Below are positions 1 through 4,201 of a stretch of DNA of 6,113 nucleotides, piece after piece. Under the pieces are notes generated by a model that was given only the letters and a program-made list of their open reading frames with translations, made no database searches and was not told where the DNA came from. Both the position numbers and the translations under genes were made by a program. The stretch covers positions 1 through 6,113 of the forward strand of contig JAJZWG010000039.1 of the NCBI GenBank assembly GCA_021846795.1. The letters are read 5' to 3'. Source of the stretch: a bacterium (lineage in GTDB: Bacteria > Patescibacteriota > Saccharimonadia > Saccharimonadales > UBA4665). Each line of letters begins with the position of its first letter. Within the stretch, counting starts at the first letter, position 1.

Positions 1-170
1 TCCTTTCTATTACATTATGTATTAGAAAATATTCAAAAAGAGTTTTTTAATATATTTCCCAAAATAATGTGGGCTAGATTTAGCACCGTTACAACTATTT
101 TAATAAAATAGAAGGTTGCTGGCAGGTCATCGAGCTAGTTCTCTATCTGCACTCTTGATATTTAAATTGT
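1..170 (-). promoter_or_regulatory. SAM-I (S-box) riboswitch, leader of a gene beyond the left edge
   Basis: Read on the minus strand, this matches the S-box aptamer in order: AUCAAGAG after the P1 5' strand (157-166), a kink-turn P2 with GAUGA (127-131), the GCAACC element (114-119), an AT-rich P3 hairpin (95-111), the hallmark GGUGCUAAAUC (77-87), and a P4 hairpin with CCCA/UGGG (58-73). The P2 loop carries CUAG (135-138), which can pair with CUAG just after the hallmark (74-77). The B. subtilis yitJ type has CUGG/CCAG at these places, so the pseudoknot is kept by compensation. P1 closes weakly with 46-57. AAAGGA at 1-6 is a Shine-Dalgarno sequence, so the controlled gene starts just outside the window. 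SAM-I leaders usually repress methionine or SAM synthesis and transport genes when SAM is plentiful. The target here cannot be seen. Confidence 0.92.
4..28 (-). promoter_or_regulatory. Putative SD-sequestering hairpin of the riboswitch
   Basis: On the minus strand TTTCTA and TAGAAA form a 6-bp outer stem, followed by one A-A mismatch and an inner 4-bp TACA/TGTA stem. The 3' arm overlaps the Shine-Dalgarno sequence AGAAAGGA (1-8). Nothing nearby looks like an intrinsic terminator, because the hairpins are AT-only and lack a proper U-tract. I therefore infer translational control. In the SAM-free state, AAUAUCAAGAG at the aptamer's 5' end could instead pair with CUCUUUUUGAAUAUU at about 28-43. 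That would use up the 5' arm of the sequester and free the ribosome site. Confidence 0.5.
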
Positions 171-177
171 TAATTCT

Positions 178-183
178 ATTATC
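178..183 (-). promoter_or_regulatory. Likely -10 box for the riboswitch transcript
   Basis: GATAAT on the minus strand lies about 7 nt before a start near 171, just ahead of the P1 5' strand of the riboswitch. No convincing -35 box is seen 16-18 nt upstream. A TATAAT further upstream, near 198-203, is an alternative -10. The call rests mostly on position. Confidence 0.4.
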
Positions 184-403
184 TTAACATAAAAATTATT
201 ATATTTAAATTAGTGACCATATAAGCTTATTTTTGTAATTATCTCTATAAAATTCTACCGATATCTGTTAAACTTTGTTGCGACTATTTACTGTTTAAAT
301 TCATAAGCCTTAAATATATTTGTACCTCTAATTGCTAAATTATATTCTTAATTATTACTATTTAACATAACGTTCTTTTGTAATAAAGATTAAACATTAA
401 ATT

Positions 404-541
404 GTGCGCGAATTGAATAGAAAGTGGAACCGTTTTAAGACTAATTTAAGATCATTACAAGTTAAATTAAGTAACTTAGGTTTAATACTCAAAGACAATG
501 AAATTATTTATCTTGAAGACGAGGTAAATTATCATACTTAA
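404..541 (+). CDS. Doubtful small ORF, 45 aa, unknown function
   Basis: A GTG-initiated frame ends at TAA and encodes a basic, helix-prone N-terminal half (residues such as KWNRFKTNLRSLQ) and an acidic end (IIYLEDEVNYHT). An in-frame TAA lies two codons before the GTG, so the frame cannot extend upstream. I see no Shine-Dalgarno sequence. The GTG lies inside the 13-bp repeat that also occurs at the tRNA-Leu 3' end. The frame could therefore be the tail of a gene cut at a recombination junction, rather than an intact small gene. I do not recognise the family. Chance openness is a real possibility at this length. Confidence 0.25.
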   Translation: MRELNRKWNRFKTNLRSLQVKLSNLGLILKDNEIIYLEDEVNYHT

Positions 542-550
542 ATATTTAAC

Positions 551-599
551 TACTGTCAAAAAATAGTAATGCCGGATAGCTCAGATTTGTTTGACAGTA
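551..599. repeat. Perfect 10-bp inverted repeat with 29-bp spacer
   Basis: TACTGTCAAA (551-560) and TTTGACAGTA (590-599) are exact reverse complements. Past a bulged G, the stem can extend by AAAT/ATTT (561-564 with 585-588). On the plus strand it is followed by ATACTTTTTA, which could make it a weak terminator for the small ORF ending at 541. Symmetric protein-binding or recombination sites are the alternative. The spacer contains the tRNA-like fragment at 571-584. Confidence 0.5.
571..584 (+). pseudogene. tRNA 5'-end-like fragment (possible relic)
   Basis: GCCGGATAGCTCAG reads like the acceptor 5' strand, T8-A9 and the D-stem 5' strand plus AG of a bacterial tRNA. It is conspicuously GC-rich for its surroundings. 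The following bases do not continue with a D-loop GG, an anticodon arm or a T-arm, so no functional tRNA is present. It may be a remnant of a tRNA broken by insertion or deletion, or a chance match. Confidence 0.3.
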
Positions 600-640
600 A
601 TACTTTTTACCCAAGATTAATAAAAATCTCAAAAAATCAC

Positions 641-904
641 TTAACGACTATTAACACCTGTGAGTATATACTCCTTAATAAGAGACTGATACGGAACATT
701 GGTCTCGTTGGCCTGCTCCTTAACACGGTTTAGTATAGAATCTGGTATTCTTATGGATATTGGGCGAGCAGTTGGCTTGAGATTAGGAAAACTGACTTGT
801 TCAAAGTCATTAGAATCAAAATAATCACCTAGCTCTACTTTATTCCAAAATTCACGCTCTTCATCTTCATTATTAAACTTTGGTATCTTAAGCTGCTTTT
901 TCAT
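641..904 (-). CDS. brnA: BrnA-type antitoxin (ribbon-helix-helix)
   Basis: This 87-aa protein is the antitoxin of a BrnT/BrnA type II toxin-antitoxin pair; the family neutralises BrnT by direct binding and represses the operon. The N-terminal half has the family pattern KIPKF (6-10), EEREFW (15-20) and FPNLKP (39-44), which in BrnA-like proteins forms the toxin-contacting segment. Residues about 48-82 form a CopG-like RHH domain (PISIRIPDSIL, then PYQSLIKEYI). I chose the ATG at 904, because AGGGAG (915-920) lies 10 nt before it. The in-frame TTG at 913 would be only 1 nt from that site. The gene overlaps the end of brnT by 17 nt, implying translational coupling, with the antitoxin second as in Brucella. 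No clear terminator follows. Confidence 0.88.
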   Translation of the reverse strand: MKKQLKIPKFNNEDEEREFWNKVELGDYFDSNDFEQVSFPNLKPTARPISIRIPDSILNRVKEQANETNVPYQSLIKEYILTGVNSR

Positions 905-1187
905 ATAGATCAATCTCCCTTCTTTTAGTAATATCTCTAGCAGATATTACTCTTATTTTATCGTTTCTTATGATAAATACTAGGTAAAGCAATCTCTCTC
1001 GCCTCGTTTTACCTAGCAAGATAAATCGATTCTCTTGTCCAGAATGTAACTTATTCTTTAAAATAACCTTTTTAGTATCAATAAATACTTCTTCACATTC
1101 CCAGTATTCTACAGCATGACTCAACATATTCTTGTCTCTGTTTCCAGAGTCCCATTCAAATTGAATTGCTTGTAAGTTAACCTTCAT
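888..1187 (-). CDS. brnT: BrnT-type ribonuclease toxin (DUF497)
   Basis: This 99-aa protein has the BrnT layout throughout: FEWD at 10-13, N20 and H24 in the first helix, VF at 34-35, HS with E52 and R54 (48-54), a hydrophobic strand LLYLVFIIR (66-74), then IRVISARD (78-85) and a final E91/Y95. The length is typical. BrnT proteins are RelE-fold endoribonucleases that stop growth by blocking translation. The charged residues at E52, R54, R79 and R84 match the conserved positions of the family, so the toxin looks intact. It is the first gene of the operon and has a near-consensus promoter directly upstream. It has no Shine-Dalgarno sequence and its predicted leader is only a few nucleotides, so it may be translated as a leaderless mRNA. 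BrnA presumably binds the palindromes over its start. Confidence 0.9.
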   Translation of the reverse strand: MKVNLQAIQFEWDSGNRDKNMLSHAVEYWECEEVFIDTKKVILKNKLHSGQENRFILLGKTRRERLLYLVFIIRNDKIRVISARDITKRREIDLYEKAA

Positions 1188-1205
1188 GTATATACTGTAT
1201 TATAC
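1187..1205. promoter_or_regulatory. Putative BrnA operator, tandem palindromes
   Basis: TGTATATAC (1187-1195) is followed at once by TGTATTATAC (1196-1205). Each holds a short palindrome, GTATATAC and GTAT-T-ATAC, spaced about one helical turn apart. Tandem short palindromes are what RHH dimers of the CopG type typically bind. The sites cover the -10 box and reach the brnT start codon, which is ideal for autorepression by BrnA. Binding is inferred from position and symmetry. Confidence 0.6.
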
Positions 1206-1226
1206 ATAATTAAAGCATTAGGTCAA
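1199..1226 (-). promoter_or_regulatory. brnTA promoter
   Basis: On the minus strand TTGACC (1221-1226) and TATAAT (1199-1204) are separated by 16 bp, a near-consensus sigma-70 promoter. The -10 box ends 11 nt before the brnT ATG, so the predicted leader is about 4-5 nt with no room for a Shine-Dalgarno sequence. Confidence 0.8.
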
Positions 1227-1282
1227 TATTTTTGATCTATAAAATTAGTCATTCTCACTATATTTTCTTTTTAATAAAGCTT

Positions 1283-1299
1283 ACCATTCTAAAAATGGT
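1283..1299 (-). repeat. Small hairpin overlapping the tRNA-Leu 3' end
   Basis: On the minus strand ACCATT, which includes the discriminator A and the encoded CCA, can pair with AATGGT across a 5-nt loop. No U-tract follows, so it is a poor terminator. It may aid 3' processing or be incidental. Confidence 0.35.
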
Positions 1300-1379
1300 G
1301 CGCGAGAGAGGACTTGAACCTCCATACCTTGCGGTACATGCTCCTAAGGCATGCGTGTCTACCATTTCACCACTCGCGC
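1296..1379 (-). tRNA. tRNA-Leu (anticodon UAG), CCA encoded
   Basis: The minus strand folds as a class II tRNA. The acceptor stem GCGCGAG (1373-1379) pairs with CTCGCGC (1300-1306), followed by discriminator A and an encoded CCA (1296-1298). The anticodon stem CATGC/GCATG encloses the loop CTTAGGA, so the anticodon is UAG (1344-1346) and reads CUN codons. The long variable arm TACC-GCAA-GGTA is typical of leucine. The T-arm is GGAGG-TTCAAGT-CCTCT with one G-U pair. It lies 26 bp downstream of truB on the same strand and could be co-transcribed. No well-spaced promoter of its own is evident. Confidence 0.97.
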
Positions 1380-1389
1380 AAAATCGAAT

Positions 1390-1406
1390 ATATAATGACA
1401 TTATAT
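1390..1406. repeat. Perfect palindrome between truB and tRNA-Leu
   Basis: ATATAATG-A-CATTATAT has two 8-bp arms around one central base, touching the last base of the truB stop codon. It fills most of the 26-bp gap before the tRNA. It puts a TATAAT on both strands, so it could hold a tRNA promoter -10 box, but no -35 box is well placed. As an RNA hairpin it is too AT-rich and lacks a U-tract to be a convincing terminator. Confidence 0.5.
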
Positions 1407-2128
1407 CAATTTAATTTCTCAATACTACTAAAAATTTTGGTCTCAAAATCTTTTAAATTCATTTTTTTTATTTCATTAATTTTAAGAGCATTTTTAACAT
1501 CAAAATTATCAATTTTTAACCGGCGTAATTCTTCTGTTAAAGCTCCGGTTTTTAAAGCTACACCCAAATCATTCACTAAAGAACGAATATAAGTTCCACT
1601 AGATACTTTAACCGTGAAATTTATATATGGATAATTAAAATTTAATAAGTTAATTTTTTTAACATTAACCATTCTTTTTTTAATTTCAAACTCTTGACCT
1701 TGTCTTGCTAATTCATAAGCTCGTCGCCCATTAATTTTAACCGCCGAGAAACTTGGTGGGGTTTGTTGTTGGACGCCTAAAAAATTTTTTAAATTTTTTA
1801 TTATAATCTTTTTGTTTGGTTGATCATCCGAAAAAAAGCTAATTTGACCAGTTCGATCAAAACTACTAGAAACAAAACCGAGTTTAGCTTTAACCAAGTA
1901 AGTTTTATCTAAACCTAAAAAATAATTAGCTAATTTTGTATTTTCTCGACCAATTAAAATAATTAGTAAACCTGTTGCAAAAGGGTCTAAAGTGCCAGAA
2001 TGTCCGATTTTAATCGTTTTTCTATCAAGCCGATAATTAATTGATAAATAAGATTTAAGATAATTAACAACATCAAAAGATGTCCAATCAACCGGTTTAT
2101 CAATTAGTAAAATTCCTTTAGGAATCAC
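1406..2128 (-). CDS. truB: tRNA pseudouridine-55 synthase TruB, PUA-less
   Basis: TruB isomerises U55 in the T-loop of tRNAs to pseudouridine. The 240-aa protein opens with GILLIDKPVDWTS (5-17), then GHSGTLDPFATG (42-53) with the catalytic Asp at position 48. KTY (75-77) supplies the active-site Tyr, QTPPSFSAVKINGRRAYELA (122-141) follows, and SSGTYIRSL (176-184) holds the conserved Arg. It stops soon after the catalytic domain. The C-terminal PUA domain of the E. coli enzyme (314 aa) is absent, which should not abolish catalysis but may weaken substrate grip. The start is GTG at 2128, with a weak GGA about 9 nt upstream inside the end of the preceding gene. The 6-bp gap to that gene implies an operon with translational coupling. 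The stop is TGA, consistent with the standard code. A tRNA-Leu follows directly. Confidence 0.95.
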   Translation of the reverse strand: MIPKGILLIDKPVDWTSFDVVNYLKSYLSINYRLDRKTIKIGHSGTLDPFATGLLIILIGRENTKLANYFLGLDKTYLVKAKLGFVSSSFDRTGQISFFSDDQPNKKIIIKNLKNFLGVQQQTPPSFSAVKINGRRAYELARQGQEFEIKKRMVNVKKINLLNFNYPYINFTVKVSSGTYIRSLVNDLGVALKTGALTEELRRLKIDNFDVKNALKINEIKKMNLKDFETKIFSSIEKLN

Positions 2129-2134
2129 AATTTA

Positions 2135-3766
2135 TTATCCAAAATTCATCGGTATTGGTGGGGGTACTGGTGGTGGTGAATTTGATTGATTTGAATCTGG
2201 TGTTTTAAAATTTGGACTATTATCAATAGCATGCAACGGTTCAATCTTTAATTCATGTGGCTTGTTGATATCATCAGTTTGAACAGATTGATTGTGTTGT
2301 GTCTTAATTTCACCATTTTCATTAATTGAAATCTCACTACCAACATCATTCTCATCTTCCGGTACTAAACGTTCCGTATGATTAACTTCCGCAAAAGGTA
2401 AAGCATTTAATGATACTATTGGTTTTAGTGGTGGATCTGAATTTTGTAAAGCTGACTGAACAGCTTGTCGAGCTTCATCAACACTTGCAATAGCTGATTC
2501 ATCATTAACCATCTGTTTTTCTGAATTATTTAAATCAGCTGTGTTAACAATATTATCAGATGAATCATTTGATATATTTTGATTTAAAGTTGATGAATCA
2601 TTGTCTAATTTTAAATTATCTGATAAATTATCGACTGGTTGGGGTAAAGAAAAACCAGTTAAATCTTGAGTTGGTGGAGTTGTACCGCTCAATGGATCAA
2701 TTGAAGGATCTAACGTCTCTGGTTTTAAATTAGCAGAAATCGGGCTTGGTTGATCAACTTCGGAATCAACTGGTTGATTATTATTACTATCTTGAGGTTC
2801 TACTTCACCCACAACATTGCCAGTTTTTCCTAAATTATCAGCTTCTAAAAACGAATTAGTTGAATTTGATTTTAAATTATTTTGATTATTAGATTCGGTT
2901 TTAGAATTTTGTTCATCGTCATGTTTAATTGTTAAATTACCATCGGCATTTTTAGCTTTTAAAGTATTTTCATCAAATGATTGAGTTTGATTCAAATCTT
3001 GAGTTTGATTCAAATTTAAATTAGCAAAATTATTTAATTGATCGGCTACTAATTGTTGATTTGCACCAGAAGATAGTAAAGTTGCACTAATTGATAATGT
3101 ATTGGCAGTTGTTTTAGAGTTAGAAAAACGATTTGTTTCAGCTACAATACCAGTTAAAAATGCTGTTGCAATTTGTTCATCCAATAATGATTTATCTATT
3201 TCAATACAAAATGAAGCAATTACTTCACAAAGACTACTGCTGTTTGGTTCTAAAACATTCAATAAACCAATTTCACTTTTTTGACTAATATTTATCGTAG
3301 CGACAGTTGCATCATGTAAAATTCGTTCATTGACAACAATAGCTTGATCTAAATCTTTTTTATTAACTGCACCTAAAACTATTACCAAATCTATATTAAA
3401 ATCACCTTGACTAAATTCTAAATCATCTTGATTAATTGATGTTTTATAGGGTGTAATAAATATTTTAACTTTATCGCCATCGGGTTTATACTTCAATTTA
3501 TCAGCTTTATTTTTATCTAATGAAATAATGAAATCTCTTAAACTGTCAGTGTTTTTTTCTAAAGTTGCATCAGGTTTTAGAAAATCAATAATTGATGGTA
3601 CTTGACCGCTAAAAACTCCACTAGCGTGTTTATTAAGTTTATTGGCAAATAAAGTTAATCCAATACAACCGGCCAACTCATCTATCGAAGGATCATGATC
3701 AACCGAAATTAAAATATTATTCGCGGCTTTAATTTTTTCAATTAATTCTTTGTTTTTATCGTTCAT
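2135..3766 (-). CDS. Degenerate DHH-family (NrnA-like) protein with long disordered tail
   Basis: This 543-aa protein has two parts. Residues about 8-245 follow the fold and motif order of DHH phosphoesterases (NrnA/RecJ type), which normally degrade nanoRNA or pAp using Mn2+. The metal ligands are mostly gone: motif I reads DHDPSIDELAG (23-33) instead of HxxPDGDAxGS, motif II has LGAV (131-134) where LDT is expected, and the NIDHH motif is replaced by NISQ (159-162). Motif IV, TGIVAETNRF (205-214), lacks its usual Asp. It is probably a pseudoenzyme. Residues about 246-543 are rich in N, Q, S, D and P, with a tandem LNQTQ repeat (252-262) and a proline-rich C-terminus (PPPVPPPIP). There is no signal peptide or membrane segment. 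The nrnA-truB order is common in bacteria. From memory, the N-terminal part resembles a Saccharibacteria-conserved family. There is no Shine-Dalgarno sequence. Confidence 0.85.
   Translation of the reverse strand: MNDKNKELIEKIKAANNILISVDHDPSIDELAGCIGLTLFANKLNKHASGVFSGQVPSIIDFLKPDATLEKNTDSLRDFIISLDKNKADKLKYKPDGDKVKIFITPYKTSINQDDLEFSQGDFNIDLVIVLGAVNKKDLDQAIVVNERILHDATVATINISQKSEIGLLNVLEPNSSSLCEVIASFCIEIDKSLLDEQIATAFLTGIVAETNRFSNSKTTANTLSISATLLSSGANQQLVADQLNNFANLNLNQTQDLNQTQSFDENTLKAKNADGNLTIKHDDEQNSKTESNNQNNLKSNSTNSFLEADNLGKTGNVVGEVEPQDSNNNQPVDSEVDQPSPISANLKPETLDPSIDPLSGTTPPTQDLTGFSLPQPVDNLSDNLKLDNDSSTLNQNISNDSSDNIVNTADLNNSEKQMVNDESAIASVDEARQAVQSALQNSDPPLKPIVSLNALPFAEVNHTERLVPEDENDVGSEISINENGEIKTQHNQSVQTDDINKPHELKIEPLHAIDNSPNFKTPDSNQSNSPPPVPPPIPMNFG
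2981..3016. repeat. 18-bp tandem duplication in the DHH-like gene
   Basis: TTGAGTTTGATTCAAATC (2981-2998) is followed directly by the same 18 bases with one change at the last position (2999-3016). It encodes two successive LNQTQ units at residues 252-256 and 258-262, right where the folded domain gives way to the low-complexity tail. It keeps frame and looks like a recent slippage or duplication. Confidence 0.9.
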
Positions 3767-3789
3767 TTTTATTTTTATTATTTAAATAA

Positions 3790-3818
3790 ATTCTAGCACA
3801 AAAAAAAGATTTTGTCGA
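3790..3818 (-). promoter_or_regulatory. Promoter of the DHH-like gene / truB operon
   Basis: On the minus strand TCGACA (3813-3818) and TAGAAT (3790-3795) are separated by exactly 17 bp. A TGC directly before the -10 makes it an extended -10. The predicted start is near 3783, giving a leader of about 17 nt that contains only A and T and no Shine-Dalgarno sequence. Confidence 0.75.
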
Positions 3819-3840
3819 TTAAAAGATTTAAAAAATTTTA

Positions 3841-3869
3841 TTTACAGAATGTTAATTTAAGTATATATT
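3841..3869 (+). promoter_or_regulatory. rpsT promoter
   Basis: TTTACA (3841-3846) and TATATT (3864-3869) are separated by 17 bp, so the start is predicted near 3876. The -10 box lies within a pair of 13-bp direct repeats, TTAATTTAAGTAT (3852-3864 and 3868-3880, period 16). These could bind a regulator or be a simple duplication. The promoter is divergent from that of the DHH-like gene. Confidence 0.7.
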
Positions 3870-3895
3870 AATTTAAGTATCAATTAAGGAAAACT

Positions 3896-4201
3896 ATGCC
3901 AATTATTAAATCAGCTAAAAAAAGAGTTAGACAAGCTAAAAAAGCCGCTATTAGAAATTCTAAAACCAAAAGATCAATGAAAAATTCATTGAAAGTTTTT
4001 AAAGAATCATTGGTTGCTCAATCGAAAACACTATCAAAAGATCAGTCAATAGCTCAAAGCAATATTGATAAAGCCAGCAAAAAACATGTTATTCATAAAA
4101 ATAAAGCAAATCGATTGAAAAGTCGTTTAGCTAAACAAGCAAAAAATAATCCAGTTAATAAAAAAACAACCACTAAAACTAAGACTAGTAAAAAAAACTA
4201 A
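3896..4201 (+). CDS. rpsT: 30S ribosomal protein S20
   Basis: S20 binds 16S rRNA early in 30S assembly. The protein begins MPIIKSAKKRVRQAKKAA, the usual S20 opening (the initiator and next residue vary), and contains the family hallmark KASKKHVIHKNKANRLKSRL (59-78). At 101 aa it exceeds the 87 aa of E. coli, through a Lys/Thr/Asn-rich C-terminal tail from about residue 84. It has a clear Shine-Dalgarno sequence AAGGA (3886-3890), 5 nt before the ATG, which is one of the best in the window and suits a highly expressed gene. It is transcribed alone on the plus strand. Its last 17 bp overlap the 3' end of the convergent holA, and no terminator hairpin is visible at the junction. Confidence 0.97.
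   Translation: MPIIKSAKKRVRQAKKAAIRNSKTKRSMKNSLKVFKESLVAQSKTLSKDQSIAQSNIDKASKKHVIHKNKANRLKSRLAKQAKNNPVNKKTTTKTKTSKKN

Larger units (their letters stand above)
172..640. other. Gene-poor AT-rich interval
   Basis: This lies between the riboswitch and brnA. From about 184 to 398 every frame is broken by frequent stops and I see no gene, RNA gene or repeat array. From 399 onward it holds a 13-bp near-copy of the tRNA-Leu 3' end region, a doubtful 45-codon ORF (404-541), a 10-bp inverted repeat (551-599) and a tRNA-like 5' fragment (571-584). It looks like decayed or junction DNA next to an inserted cassette. No intrinsic terminator for brnTA is clear. Confidence 0.6.

Noticed and set aside
30..48. 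Intrinsic terminator in the riboswitch leader (AAAAACTCTTTTT)
   Set aside because: The stem is A-T only with a 3-nt loop and no following U-tract, so it is not credible as a terminator.
184..398. Minus-strand peptide-like stretch around 285-345
   Set aside because: It is only about 19 codons between stops, with no start site and no recognisable family.
614..629. brnTA terminator hairpin AGATT/AATCT
   Set aside because: The stem is 5 bp and AT-rich, with no U-tract on the minus-strand exit side.
571..640. A complete second tRNA gene starting at 571
   Set aside because: Only the 5' acceptor and D-stem strand match. No anticodon or T-arm follows.
905..913. TTG start for brnA three codons upstream
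   Set aside because: The SD AGGGAG would be only 1 nt from this TTG, while the ATG at 904 is 10 nt away and starts at the conserved family N-terminus.
1232..1592. Two plus-strand open frames across 1232-1592
   Set aside because: They run antisense over the tRNA-Leu gene and the end of truB, have no family resemblance, and owe their openness to those genes.
3102..3284. Plus-strand 60-codon frame
   Set aside because: It lies wholly antisense inside the DHH-like gene, with no ribosome site or recognisable protein.
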